A stretch of DNA of 64,000 bases from Sphingomonas prati (GTDB lineage Bacteria > Pseudomonadota > Alphaproteobacteria > Sphingomonadales > Sphingomonadaceae). Both the position numbers and the translations under genes were made by a program. The notes beneath the pieces were generated by a model that ran no database searches, was not told the origin of the DNA, and worked only from the letters and a program-made list of their open reading frames with translations. Positions 28,367 through 36,962 of this stretch are shown here, piece by piece (the first letter of the stretch is position 1; each line of letters opens with the position of its first letter). The DNA lies in NCBI RefSeq assembly GCF_014643515.1, contig NZ_BMJP01000001.1, positions 558,001 to 622,000 of the forward strand. The letters are read 5' to 3'.

Positions 28367-28858
28367 ATGACCGACCGCCCCAACTACATCACCCCCACCG
28401 GCTACCACGCGATGCAGGCCCGCTACCGCCACCTGCTCGGCGAGGAGCGCCCCAAGCTCGTCGAAGTCATCAGCTGGGCGGCAGGCAATGGCGACCGCTC
28501 CGAAAACGGCGACTATATCTACGGTCGCAAACGCCTCCGCGAAATCGACCGCGAACTGGGCTGGCTATCTAAACGCATGAAGGCCGCCAAGATCGTCGAC
28601 CCCGCCCATCAGACGGAGCGGCACCGCGTCCTGTTCGGCGCCTGCGTCACGATCGCCGACGAGGACAACGCCGAGCGCGTGCTGACCCTGGTCGGCGAGG
28701 ACGAGACCGACACTGCCGCCGGTCGGATCAGCTGGTCCTCCCCGATCGCCCACGCCCTGCGCGGCGCCACCATCGGCGACGTCCGCCGCGTCGACCTCCC
28801 CGGCGGCACGAAGGACTATGAGGTCCTGACGATCAGCTACCCGTCACCGCAGCCCTGA
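28367..28858 (+). CDS. greB: Transcription elongation factor GreB
   Basis: GreB rescues backtracked RNA polymerase by stimulating RNA cleavage. The 163-residue protein has the coiled-coil tip acidic region and the GreB signature NGDRSENGDYIYGRKRLREIDRE-like block near residue 45; the YIYGRKRLREID part separates it from GreA. The C-terminal FKBP-like domain contains GATIGDVRRVDLPGG. It follows the lytic transglycosylase gene by 95 bp with a repeat hairpin between them. Confidence 0.95.
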   Translation: MTDRPNYITPTGYHAMQARYRHLLGEERPKLVEVISWAAGNGDRSENGDYIYGRKRLREIDRELGWLSKRMKAAKIVDPAHQTERHRVLFGACVTIADEDNAERVLTLVGEDETDTAAGRISWSSPIAHALRGATIGDVRRVDLPGGTKDYEVLTISYPSPQP

Positions 28859-28897
28859 CGCCGCACTCACGCCATCTGGCTTTAGACCACCCCCACC

Positions 28898-28959
28898 CCG
28901 TTCGGTTCGAGCCTGTCGAGAACCCTGCGCGGAGTGCTGGATTGGCTCGAACCAAACGG
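28898..28959. repeat. Palindromic repeat family A, copy 2 (diverged)
   Basis: The same 62-nt frame as the perfect copy at 18665. The inner part of the right arm has drifted (GAGTGCTGGATTGGCTCG), but the outer arms CCGTTCGGTTCGAGCC and GGCTCGAACCAAACGG still pair. It lies between the convergent greB and PPK2 genes. Confidence 0.75.
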
Positions 28960-28974
28960 GTCGTAAGGCGTCCC

Positions 28975-29763
28975 TCAATCCAGCTTCAGCGCAGACCCGA
29001 AATGCGCCTTCGCCAGCGCGATCGTCTCGGGATCCGCCTCGGGCGCATCCATCGGCACATGCGTCTCCAGCACCTTCGCCACATGGGTCAGCACCGCGAT
29101 CCGCGCCGCCTTCTTGTTGCCCGCATCGACGACATGCCACGGCGCGATCTCGGTATCGGTCTGACGAAACATGTCCGCCATCGCATCGAGATAGCCCGCC
29201 CGCTTGTCACGGTTCCGGAAGTCGTCGGCCCCGGTCTTCCAGCGCTTCCACGGATGCCGCACGCGCCGCATGATCCGCTCGTCCTGCTCCGTCTGGTCGA
29301 TATGCAGGAACAGCTTCACGATCTTCGTCCCGTCGGCGCACTGCTGCGCCTCGAACGCGTTGATCTCGTCATAGCCGCGCCGCCACTCGTCCTCGGTCGC
29401 GTAGCCCTCGACCCGCTCGACCAGCACGCGCCCGTACCAGCTGCGATCGAACACCGCGATCCGCCCCGCGGCGGGCAACCGCGTCCAGAACCGCCACAGG
29501 AAATGCCGCGACGCCTCGTCCGGCGACGGAGCCGCGATCGGCCACACCTGGAAATAGCGTGGGTCCCATTCCGCCGTCATCCGCTGGATCGCACCGCCCT
29601 TGCCCGCCGCGTCCCAGCCCTCGAACAGGATGATCGACCGCCGCTTGTGGACGATATGGGCGACCATGTTCCGGGTCAGCCGCTCCTGCAGCTTCGTCAG
29701 ATCCCCCTCATAATCGCCGTCATATTTCGCGCCGGTCTCATAATCGGAAAGGTCGATCGCCAT
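28975..29763 (-). CDS. ppk2: Polyphosphate kinase 2 family protein
   Basis: This 262-residue single-domain PPK2 protein transfers phosphate between polyphosphate and nucleotides. Walker A is EGWDAAGKGGAI near residue 48, the lid region has FDRSWYGRVLVERVEG, and the C-terminal part has WHVVDAGNKKAARI. Whether it prefers AMP, ADP or GDP cannot be read from the sequence. It starts 18 bp after aspS ends and may be co-transcribed with it. Confidence 0.92.
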   Translation of the reverse strand: MAIDLSDYETGAKYDGDYEGDLTKLQERLTRNMVAHIVHKRRSIILFEGWDAAGKGGAIQRMTAEWDPRYFQVWPIAAPSPDEASRHFLWRFWTRLPAAGRIAVFDRSWYGRVLVERVEGYATEDEWRRGYDEINAFEAQQCADGTKIVKLFLHIDQTEQDERIMRRVRHPWKRWKTGADDFRNRDKRAGYLDAMADMFRQTDTEIAPWHVVDAGNKKAARIAVLTHVAKVLETHVPMDAPEADPETIALAKAHFGSALKLD

Positions 29764-29781
29764 GGTCGCAGCTCCGTTCGG

Positions 29782-31560
29782 TTACGCCTTCGGACCGTCC
29801 ACCACCCGGATCGACAGCTCGCGCAGCTGGCGCGGCGTCGCGGGTGCGGGCGCCTGCATCATCAGGTCCTCCGCGCGCTGGTTCATCGGGAACAGCACGA
29901 CCTCGCGGATGTTCGGCTCCTCCGCCAGCAGCATCACGATCCGGTCGATCCCCGGCGCGGAGCCACCATGCGGCGGCGCGCCGAACTTGAACGCGTTGAT
30001 CATGCCGGAGAAGTTGGTGTCGACATCGGCCTGCGAATAGCCGGCGATCTCGAACGCCTTGTACATGATCTCCGGCTTGTGGTTCCGGATCGCGCCGCTC
30101 GAGAGTTCGACACCGTTGCAGACGATATCATACTGATAAGCCAGAATATCGAGCGGATCCATCGTCTCCAGCGCGTTAAGTTCGCCCTGCGGCATCGAGA
30201 AGGGATTGTGGCTGAAATCGACCTTCTTGGCGTCCTCGTCATACTCGAACATCGGGAAGTCGACGACCCAGCAGAACTTGAACACGCCCTCTTCGATCAG
30301 GCCCAGCTCCTCACCCGTCCGGGTCCGCGCCGCCCCGGCCAGCTTCGCAGTCGCCAACTCCTTACCGGCCGCGAAGAACACGCCGTCGTTCGGCCCCAGG
30401 CCCAGCGCCGCGATCAGCTTCGTGGTCGCCTCCTCGCCGTGGTTCTTGGCGATCGGCCCGCCGGGCACGCCGTCCTTGATGTTGATGTAGCCCAGCCCGG
30501 CATGCCCGGCCGCGCGTGCCCACTCGTTCATCTCGTCGAAGAACTTTCGGCTCTTCGCCCCCGCGCCCGGTGCCGGGATCGCGCGGACCACGCCGCCGCC
30601 CTCGACGATCTTGGCGAACAGGCCGAAGCCCGAACCGACGAAATGCTCGGTCACGTCGACGATCTCGATCGGGTTGCGCAGGTCCGGCTTGTCCGACCCG
30701 TAACGCAGCATCGCGTCGCGATAGGCGATCCGCGGGAACGGCGCGGCCGTCACCGTCCGGTTGACCGCGAACTCCTCGAAGATGCCGTGCAGCACCGGCT
30801 CGATCGCTGCAAAAACATCGTCTTGCGTGACGAAGCTCATCTCGAAATCGAGCTGATAGAACTCGCCCGGCGACCGGTCGGCGCGCGCATCCTCGTCGCG
30901 GAAGCAGGGCGCGATCTGGAAATACCGGTCGAACCCGGCGACCATCAGCAGCTGCTTGAACATCTGCGGCGCCTGCGGCAGCGCGTAGAACTTGCCCGGA
31001 TGCACCCGGCTCGGCACCAGATAGTCGCGCGCACCTTCCGGCGACGACGCGGTCAGGATCGGCGTCTGGAATTCCATGAACCCCTGGTCGATCATCCGCC
31101 GGCGGATCGATGCGATGACGTTCGACCGCAGCACGATGTTGCGGTGGATCCGGTCGCGGCGCAAATCGAGGAAGCGGTAACGCAGCCGGATATCCTCGGG
31201 ATATTCCTGGTCGCCCGCCACCGGCATCGGCAGCTCGCTGGCCGACGACTGCACCGTCACCGCATCCGCCACGACCTCGATCGCACCCGTCGCCAGGTTC
31301 GCGTTCGTCGCCTCGGGGCCGCGCTCCACGACCGTCCCGTCGATCGTCACCACCGATTCGGCGCGCAGCCCGTCCAGGATGCGCAGCGCCTCGCTGTCCG
31401 CCTTCGCGACGATCTGGGTCAGCCCGTAATGATCGCGCAGATCGACGAACAGCACGCCGCCATGATCGCGTTTCCGGTGGACCCAGCCCGACAAGCGGAC
31501 GGTCGCGCCGACGTCGCTTTCACGAAGGGCGGCGCAGGTATGCGAACGATAGACGTGCAT
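29782..31560 (-). CDS. aspS: Aspartyl-tRNA synthetase
   Basis: This class II synthetase of the bacterial type has 592 residues. It has an N-terminal OB-fold ([21 protein letters not shown]), motif 2 [19 protein letters not shown], an inserted GAD domain and motif 3 [12 protein letters not shown]. The ATG at 31560 begins the conserved [14 protein letters not shown]. Alphaproteobacterial enzymes often also charge tRNA-Asn for the GatCAB route, which is not tested here. It is divergent from rnd, and a consensus-like TTGACA lies in the shared region. Confidence 0.97.
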   Translation of the reverse strand: MHVYRSHTCAALRESDVGATVRLSGWVHRKRDHGGVLFVDLRDHYGLTQIVAKADSEALRILDGLRAESVVTIDGTVVERGPEATNANLATGAIEVVADAVTVQSSASELPMPVAGDQEYPEDIRLRYRFLDLRRDRIHRNIVLRSNVIASIRRRMIDQGFMEFQTPILTASSPEGARDYLVPSRVHPGKFYALPQAPQMFKQLLMVAGFDRYFQIAPCFRDEDARADRSPGEFYQLDFEMSFVTQDDVFAAIEPVLHGIFEEFAVNRTVTAAPFPRIAYRDAMLRYGSDKPDLRNPIEIVDVTEHFVGSGFGLFAKIVEGGGVVRAIPAPGAGAKSRKFFDEMNEWARAAGHAGLGYINIKDGVPGGPIAKNHGEEATTKLIAALGLGPNDGVFFAAGKELATAKLAGAARTRTGEELGLIEEGVFKFCWVVDFPMFEYDEDAKKVDFSHNPFSMPQGELNALETMDPLDILAYQYDIVCNGVELSSGAIRNHKPEIMYKAFEIAGYSQADVDTNFSGMINAFKFGAPPHGGSAPGIDRIVMLLAEEPNIREVVLFPMNQRAEDLMMQAPAPATPRQLRELSIRVVDGPKA

Positions 31561-31620
31561 GTTGAAATTCACTCGAATAGTGATTTTGGAATGATGCCGC
31601 TTCACGCGTGCGACCCCGGT

Positions 31621-31648
31621 TTGTCAAGGCGCGCGCAGTCGCTATGAC
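31621..31648 (+). promoter_or_regulatory. Candidate promoter of rnd giving a leaderless transcript
   Basis: TTGTCA (31621-31626), a 16-base spacer and TATGAC (31643-31648) fit a sigma-70 promoter. The expected start point, 7 bases after the -10 box, is the A of the rnd ATG at 31655. No Shine-Dalgarno sequence precedes that ATG. The complement of the -35 region reads TTGACA and could serve aspS in the other direction. Confidence 0.45.
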
Positions 31649-31654
31649 GGTCTC

Positions 31655-32905
31655 ATGAAGATCCATCCCCTGATCACTGATAGCCAGACGCTTGCCGATC
31701 TGTGCGCCCGTCTCGCCAAATCGCCCTTTGTCGCGGTCGATACGGAATTTATGCGCGAAAACACCTACTGGCCCGAACTCTGCCTGATCCAGATTGGCGA
31801 TGCGCAGGAAGCAGCGGCGATCGATCCGAAGGCCAAGGGGCTCGACATGACCCCGCTGATGGACCTGATGGTCGAGAACGAGGAGGTTCTGAAGGTTTTC
31901 CACGCCGGCGGCCAAGACCTTGAGATCATTCACAACATCACCGGCAAGACGCCCTACCCGCTGTTCGACACGCAGGTCGCGGCGATGGCGCTCGGTATGG
32001 GCGAGCAGATCGGCTATTCCAACCTCGTCGAGAGCATGGTGGGCGTGAAGCTCGACAAGGGCGCGCGCTTCACCGACTGGGCGCGGCGGCCGCTCGACCG
32101 GCGGCAGATCGACTATGCGATCGGCGACGTCACCTATCTCGCCGATATCTTCCCCAAGATGCTCGGCAAGCTGAAGCGGCAGGGGCGCGGCGCTTGGCTG
32201 GATCAGGAGATGGAGCGGCTCGGCGATCCGGCGAGCTACGTCAACATTCCCGACCTGGCCTGGCTGCGGATCAAGATCCCGAGCCGCAAGGCGGACGTGC
32301 TTGGCCGGCTGAAGGCGATCGCCGCCTGGCGCGAGCGCGAGGCGCAGACCAAGAACCTGCCGCGCGGCCGCCTGATCAAAGACGAGACTATCGCCGATCT
32401 CGCCGCCCATCCCCCGGTGCAGCAGAGCGACCTGTCGCGCGTCCGCGGCATGAGCCCGAGCTGGGCGTCGAACGACATCGGCGCACGGCTGCTGGCGGTG
32501 ATCCGCGACGCGCCGCCGCTGTCCGATGCGGAGATGCCGGCGCGCGAGGACCGCAAGCCGGGGCTCGGCAAGGACGGCTCGCTGGTGGCCGACCTGCTGA
32601 AACTCCTCCTCAAGATCCGCGCCCGCGATGCCGATGTCGCCTCCAAACTGATCGCCCGCGCCGACGAACTCGAGCATCTCGCCGCCGGCCGCCGCGAGGG
32701 GCTGTCGATGCTGGAAGGCTGGCGCTTCGAACAATTCGGCCGCGACGCGCTTGATCTTGTTGAGGGGCGCCTCGCCTTCGCGGTCGTGAACGGCAAACTG
32801 ACCATGACGCGCACCGCGCTGGAGACGGACAATGACGATCGGCACGACACGGGCGACGGCGATCCTGCTGATGACGCTGGCATGCGGTTGCACGCGGACG
32901 GGTGA
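31655..32905 (+). CDS. rnd: Ribonuclease D
   Basis: This 3'-5' exoribonuclease of the DEDDy type is involved in tRNA 3' maturation. Catalytic residues are in VAVDTEFMRE (Asp/Glu, near 28), HAGGQDLEII (Asp, near 88) and DYAIGDVTYLADI (Tyr/Asp, near 155), followed by an HRDC domain. It has 416 residues. The last 24 or so (NDDRHDTGDG onward) are read in the region that also encodes the signal peptide of the next gene, which overlaps by 74 bp. This suggests the rnd frame has been extended at its 3' end. Confidence 0.94.
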   Translation: MKIHPLITDSQTLADLCARLAKSPFVAVDTEFMRENTYWPELCLIQIGDAQEAAAIDPKAKGLDMTPLMDLMVENEEVLKVFHAGGQDLEIIHNITGKTPYPLFDTQVAAMALGMGEQIGYSNLVESMVGVKLDKGARFTDWARRPLDRRQIDYAIGDVTYLADIFPKMLGKLKRQGRGAWLDQEMERLGDPASYVNIPDLAWLRIKIPSRKADVLGRLKAIAAWREREAQTKNLPRGRLIKDETIADLAAHPPVQQSDLSRVRGMSPSWASNDIGARLLAVIRDAPPLSDAEMPAREDRKPGLGKDGSLVADLLKLLLKIRARDADVASKLIARADELEHLAAGRREGLSMLEGWRFEQFGRDALDLVEGRLAFAVVNGKLTMTRTALETDNDDRHDTGDGDPADDAGMRLHADG

Positions 32906-33134
32906 CGCCGTCCGGCCCGTGGCGACTGCCGGAAACTGCGACGCCAGCCGCATCGCGGATGCGGTGGGCAAACCGGTTTCGGACGAAACTGCGGAAGGCT
33001 GGCGCCGTCAAAGCGGCGCGCGCACCATCCGGATCGTGCGACCGGGGATGATGGTCACGGCGGATCTCCGCCCCGATCGGTTGACCGTCGACGTCGATGC
33101 CGCCGGGCTCGCGACGCGGGTCGTGTGCGGTTGA
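32832..33134 (+). CDS. I78-family peptidase inhibitor, putative lipoprotein
   Basis: This 100-residue exported protein has a hydrophobic signal, TAILLMTLACGC, where LACG can act as a lipobox with Cys18 or the next cysteine. The mature part matches the I78 inhibitor family: a C-x-A start (CDASRIADAVGKPV), SGARTIRIVRPGMMVT, DLRPDRLTVDVD and a C-terminal RVVCG whose Cys pairs with the first. Family members block serine proteases in the periplasm. It begins inside the rnd 3' end in a different frame, an overlap of 74 bp. Confidence 0.82.
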   Translation: MTIGTTRATAILLMTLACGCTRTGDAVRPVATAGNCDASRIADAVGKPVSDETAEGWRRQSGARTIRIVRPGMMVTADLRPDRLTVDVDAAGLATRVVCG

Positions 33135-33238
33135 CCTGAAGCAAGCGGCGCGAGGGAACGGTAAGACTCCGCTACCGGAGCGGACCGACGATCGGCTAGA
33201 CCGAGCAGCGAAACGCCGTTCGTCTCTGCGTCATTCTC

Positions 33239-33330
33239 GCCGTCCATCCCGAGCGAAGCCGAGGCCTTGACCTAACCGCTTCTCGACTTCGCTCGAAGAA
33301 GTTCCCCGACTCTGCTCGGGATGGGCGGGA
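33239..33330. repeat. Palindromic repeat family B, copy 4
   Basis: Outer arms CCGTCCATCCCGAGC and GCTCGGGATGGGCGGG enclose inner CTTCTCGACTTCGCTCGAAG. It lies between the convergent inhibitor and ybaB genes. The rest of 33135-33409 shows no gene. Confidence 0.75.
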
Positions 33331-33409
33331 GTGGTTCACCGGAAACCCAGAGACTGGTAATCGGGCTGAGAGCGGGGATCGCGTTACCGCGACCCCCGCC
33401 CGACAGAAA

Positions 33410-33733
33410 TCAGAACGGCAGCTTGAACCCCGGCGGCAACGGAATACCTGCCGTCATCTTGCTCATTTCCGCGGAGGACGCGGCGTCTGCCTTCGTCCGG
33501 GCGTCGTTCAGCGCGGCGGCGATCAGGTCTTCGAGCATCTGCTTTTCCGACGCGACCATCAGGCTGTCGTCGATCGACACGCCCAGAATGCGGCCCTTCG
33601 CGGTCGCCTTGATCGTCACGAGCCCGCCGCCGGACACGCCTTCGATTTCGATCGTGTCGAGGCTGTCCTGCGCCTGCGACAACTGGTTCTGCACATTCTG
33701 GGCCATCGCCAGGATATCGTCGAGATTCTTCAT
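33410..33733 (-). CDS. ybaB: YbaB/EbfC family nucleoid-associated protein
   Basis: This 107-residue DNA-binding protein has a helix-strand-strand-strand-helix pattern: MKNLDDILAMAQNVQNQL, then EGVSGGGLVTIKATAKGRI and LEDLIAAALNDA. It binds DNA as a dimer and is almost always encoded after dnaX. Its ATG overlaps the dnaX stop (ATGA at 33730-33733). In most bacteria recR follows. Here a repeat and a converging gene come next, so recR must be elsewhere. Confidence 0.95.
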   Translation of the reverse strand: MKNLDDILAMAQNVQNQLSQAQDSLDTIEIEGVSGGGLVTIKATAKGRILGVSIDDSLMVASEKQMLEDLIAAALNDARTKADAASSAEMSKMTAGIPLPPGFKLPF

Positions 33734-35409
33734 GCGTGGGCACTCCTCTGATCCAACGTGTAGCCCAGCAACTCGGTATCGGGAAAGGCCTCGCGCGCAG
33801 CCCGCACGACCGGCGAGTCCCACACCACCGCGCACTCCGCTGCCTGCATCGCGCGTTCCTGCTCAAGCATCGTCGGCGCGGCATCGCCCTCCTCCGCCGA
33901 AACCGTCCAGACCGTGTCGGTCAACCGGCGGAGCGCCCCCGCCAGCTTGCGCAGATCGATCGGCCGCGTCGGGCGGACCACCAGTTCAGGCGGCGCATAC
34001 CGCACGAGCCCAGCGAAATCGTGTAACTCCTGCGCCAGCAACGGCTCGCCACGATCTTCGAGCAGATCGTGCAACGCGCGAAAATCAGCCGGCAGCGCAG
34101 GCTTCGGCGGCACGACCGGGTTGGGGGGCAGAACCGGCGCGGCAGCAACTGGTGCGGGCGCAGGCGGCGCGACCGATGGCTCATAGGCGCAGGACACCGC
34201 GGCCGCGGCCGGCGCAGACGCACTCACCGCAGCAGGCGCAACCCCAGCCGCCTCCATCCCCGTCAGCCGGCGAATCAGCTCCCCCGGATCGGGCAGCGTA
34301 CTGGCATGCACGATCCGCAGCAGCGCCATCTCCGCGGCCTCCATCGGCAGGATCGCCGACTGGACCTCCTCATGCCCCTTCAGCAGCAGCTGCCACATTC
34401 GGTGCAGCACCGGGTAGCCCAGCCGACTCGCCCAATCCGCGAACGCCTCGCGCTCCTCCGCCGACAAAGCGGGATCGACATGATCGCCGACCTTCGCCCG
34501 CGTCACGCCGTGGCACGTCTCGAGCAGCCCGCGGAACAGCGCGGTCGGATCGACGCCCAGCTCATGCTGCCGCCCCACCGCGGCCAGCACCGCCGGCGCA
34601 TCGCCCGCAAGCAGTTTCGCGAACAGCGCCCGCACCGCCCCGCGATCGGACAACCCGAGCATGTCGCGCACCTGCGCCGCGTCGACCCGGTCCTGCCCGT
34701 GGGCGATCGCCTGGTCCAGAATCGACAGCCCGTCGCGCGCCGACCCCTCCGCCGCCCGCGCGATCAACGCCAGCGCCTCGGGCTCGGCCTCGACGCCCTC
34801 CTGCTCCACCACATGCGCGAAATGACGGGTCAGCAAGTCCGCCGGGATCCGCCGCAGGTCGAACCGCTGACAACGCGACAGCACGGTCACCGGGATCTTG
34901 TTCACCTCGGTCGTGGCGAACAGGAACTTCACATGCGCCGGCGGCTCCTCCAGCGTCTTGAGCAGCCCGTTGAACGCCGCCTTCGACAACATGTGGACTT
35001 CGTCGATGATGTAGATCTTGTAGCGCGCCGAGACCGACGCATAGCGCACCGCCTCGATGATCTCGCGGATGTCGTCGATGCCGGTGTGGCTCGCGGCATC
35101 CATCTCGGTCACGTCGATATGGCGGCCCTCGGCGATTGCGCGGCATGGGTCGCAGACGCCGCACGGGTCGATCGTCGGCCCGCCCTGCCCGTCCGGCCCG
35201 ATGCAGTTCAGTGCCTTGGCGATAAGACGCGCGGTCGACGTCTTGCCCACCCCGCGCACGCCGGTCAGCAGGAACGCATGCGCCAGCCGGTCGCGCCGGA
35301 TCGCATTGCCCAGCGTCGTCACCATCGCATCCTGCCCGATCAGCTCGGCAAAGGTCTGCGGACGATATTTGCGCGCCAGGACGCGGTAGGGAACTGCGGA
35401 TTCGGCCAT
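33730..35409 (-). CDS. dnaX: DNA polymerase III subunits gamma/tau
   Basis: DnaX is the clamp-loader ATPase. The 559-residue protein opens RVLARKYRPQTFAELIGQ and has Walker A GVRGVGKTSTAR near residue 50, a zinc module beginning at CIGPDGQGG with PCGVCDPCRAI, Walker B YIIDEVHMLS and the SRC motif LSRCQRFDLR. An Ala/Pro-rich linker (residues about 385-450) leads into the tau-specific C-terminal domain. The 4.5S RNA gene lies upstream and ybaB overlaps downstream. Confidence 0.97.
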   Translation of the reverse strand: MAESAVPYRVLARKYRPQTFAELIGQDAMVTTLGNAIRRDRLAHAFLLTGVRGVGKTSTARLIAKALNCIGPDGQGGPTIDPCGVCDPCRAIAEGRHIDVTEMDAASHTGIDDIREIIEAVRYASVSARYKIYIIDEVHMLSKAAFNGLLKTLEEPPAHVKFLFATTEVNKIPVTVLSRCQRFDLRRIPADLLTRHFAHVVEQEGVEAEPEALALIARAAEGSARDGLSILDQAIAHGQDRVDAAQVRDMLGLSDRGAVRALFAKLLAGDAPAVLAAVGRQHELGVDPTALFRGLLETCHGVTRAKVGDHVDPALSAEEREAFADWASRLGYPVLHRMWQLLLKGHEEVQSAILPMEAAEMALLRIVHASTLPDPGELIRRLTGMEAAGVAPAAVSASAPAAAAVSCAYEPSVAPPAPAPVAAAPVLPPNPVVPPKPALPADFRALHDLLEDRGEPLLAQELHDFAGLVRYAPPELVVRPTRPIDLRKLAGALRRLTDTVWTVSAEEGDAAPTMLEQERAMQAAECAVVWDSPVVRAAREAFPDTELLGYTLDQRSAHA

Positions 35410-35541
35410 GACCCGGATTTAGGTCATCGACGGGCGGTTGTCGAAGGGAGAGCTTCGAAGACGAGCGTCGATCCGGTCAGGGGGAACGACATCGTCAGGG
35501 AGCGCCGCAAGCCGCTCGACCGATCAACGATGTGGGAAGGT

Positions 35542-35630
35542 GGGAGCCGGAACGACCCGGTACGAAATCGTTGTGGCTGCTTCCTTCCGGATCTGACCAG
35601 ATTGGCGACAGCATCGTCCGCCCGACTCCC
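35542..35630 (-). ncRNA. ffs: Signal recognition particle 4.5S RNA
   Basis: The minus strand carries the SRP domain IV signature GGTCAGATCCGGAAGGAAGC (GGUCAG asymmetric loop, GGAA tetraloop, AGCAGCC). The two ends GGGAGTCGG and CCGGCTCCC pair over 9 bp, giving an 89-nt hairpin RNA of the small bacterial type. It binds Ffh and directs membrane-protein mRNAs to the translocon. It is placed upstream of dnaX, as in many alphaproteobacteria. Confidence 0.95.
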
Positions 35631-35636
35631 GCGCTG

Positions 35637-35665
35637 CCTATGCGACATGCGCGGGTGGAGGGCAA
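35637..35665 (-). promoter_or_regulatory. Promoter of the 4.5S RNA gene
   Basis: On the minus strand TTGCCC (35660-35665), a 17-base spacer and CATAGG (35637-35642) are followed after 6 bases by G at 35630. That is the first base of the closing stem of the 4.5S RNA, so promoter and RNA 5' end agree. Confidence 0.7.
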
Positions 35666-35695
35666 GGGTTTGCGTTTGCAGAGCTAAAACGACAG

Positions 35696-35760
35696 TTCCT
35701 CGGCGCAGACCGGGACCTAGATGAAACCGTTTCACCCAGGCCCCGGCCTGCGCCGGGGAA
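35696..35760. repeat. Palindromic repeat family E, copy 2 (inverted pair)
   Basis: Two facing units, CCTCGGCGCAGACCGGGACC and CCAGGCCCCGGCCTGCGCCG, are separated by GAAACCGTTTCA and together form a long imperfect hairpin. It lies between the 4.5S RNA promoter and the end of the deoxyhypusine-synthase-like gene. With the RNA gene it accounts for most of the 35410-35790 gap. Confidence 0.7.
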
Positions 35761-35790
35761 CAAGATCACGCGTTATGCGCGGTCAAACCC

Positions 35791-36849
35791 TCAAGCCTCG
35801 CGGAAGATCTTCCCCCAAGCGCGCACCGGACGGTCCTTCCAGTGGCCGCGGTGATAGGCATCGCTCGCCAGCAGCGGCATGACCGAGCCGGCTTCCGCGA
35901 ACACCATCTGTTCGATGCCGGTGTTCACCTTGCCCCAGCTCGCCGCTTCCTGCAGCGTCGAGGACGAGCACGCGCCGTCGCGCACGTCGGCGACAGTGAT
36001 CTGCACCGCGTACTTGTGGACCTGCACATCGTCATGGCCAAGGATCTCGGCACAGACGACCGTGTCCTGAATGAAGTTCTTCGGCACGCCGCCGCCGATC
36101 ATCAGCAGGCCCGTGACGCCCGCCTCGATCTTGATCTGCGTCAGCTCGCGGAAATCGGCGATCGCGTCGAGCACCATATAGGGCTTGCCCGCCTTCACCG
36201 CGTCGACCTGGTGCTTCACCAGCCCGAACCCGGCCGACGAATCGACGAACGCCGGGCAGAAGATCGGCACGTCATGCTCGTAGGCGAGCTTGACGAGGCT
36301 GTTCTCCTTCTTGCCGTGCTCGACGAGATACTTGCCCATCTCGCGGATGAACTCGCGGCTGGAGTAAGCGCGCGGCTCCAGCGTCTCGGCGATCTCGAAG
36401 ATCGTGTGGTCGACGTGCTGCAGCTGCTCTTCGTCGATATAGGTGTCGTAGATCCGGTCGATCAGCAGCGAGCGCAGCGTGTCGTCGTCCGGCACGTCCA
36501 GCGCCTGATAATGCTTGTGGCCGAGGCCCTCGAAGAAATCCATGTCGACGATCGACGCGCCGGTCGCGACGATGCCGTCGATCATGTTGTTGCGCAGCAG
36601 CTCCGCGTACAGATCCATGCAACCGCCGGCCGAGGTCGACCCGGCGATGACCAGGAAGATCGTGCAGTCCTTGTCGGCCAGCATCTGGTTGTAGATCTCG
36701 GTCGCACGGCCGAGGTCGCGGCTGGTGAACGACATCTTCTTCATCGCGTCCACGATCGGGCGCGCGTCGAATTCGCGGATGTCGATATGCTCGACTTCGG
36801 TGGACAGCAGCTCCGCCTTGCGGACGTCGTTGATCTTGTTGTCGGTCAT
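35791..36849 (-). CDS. Deoxyhypusine synthase-like protein (possible homospermidine synthase)
   Basis: This 352-residue protein has the fold of deoxyhypusine synthase. LVIAGSTSAGGCMDL near residue 67 is an NAD-binding segment, and Lys307 in EAASWGK corresponds to the active-site lysine of eukaryotic DHS. Bacteria have no eIF5A, so protein modification is unlikely. Known bacterial relatives make homospermidine from spermidine or putrescine, which fits the adjacent ornithine decarboxylase that supplies putrescine. Substrate is inferred. The start is ATG 36849, the one before MTDNKINDVRKAEL. It follows the decarboxylase gene by 113 bp on the same strand. Confidence 0.85.
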   Translation of the reverse strand: MTDNKINDVRKAELLSTEVEHIDIREFDARPIVDAMKKMSFTSRDLGRATEIYNQMLADKDCTIFLVIAGSTSAGGCMDLYAELLRNNMIDGIVATGASIVDMDFFEGLGHKHYQALDVPDDDTLRSLLIDRIYDTYIDEEQLQHVDHTIFEIAETLEPRAYSSREFIREMGKYLVEHGKKENSLVKLAYEHDVPIFCPAFVDSSAGFGLVKHQVDAVKAGKPYMVLDAIADFRELTQIKIEAGVTGLLMIGGGVPKNFIQDTVVCAEILGHDDVQVHKYAVQITVADVRDGACSSSTLQEAASWGKVNTGIEQMVFAEAGSVMPLLASDAYHRGHWKDRPVRAWGKIFREA

Positions 36850-36962
36850 GGGTGCTCCAGACGATGGGCAGGCTCGACCCCGGTCATGGGATCGAGCCTG
36901 CACTCTTATTCCGCACGCCAGACGGACCGGCGTGCAATGCTACAGGTGATGGATCGGTTCGG

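Noticed and set aside
35410-35541. A small coding gene between dnaX and the 4.5S RNA
   Set aside because: No frame with a ribosome binding site and plausible composition was found in this 132-bp stretch.
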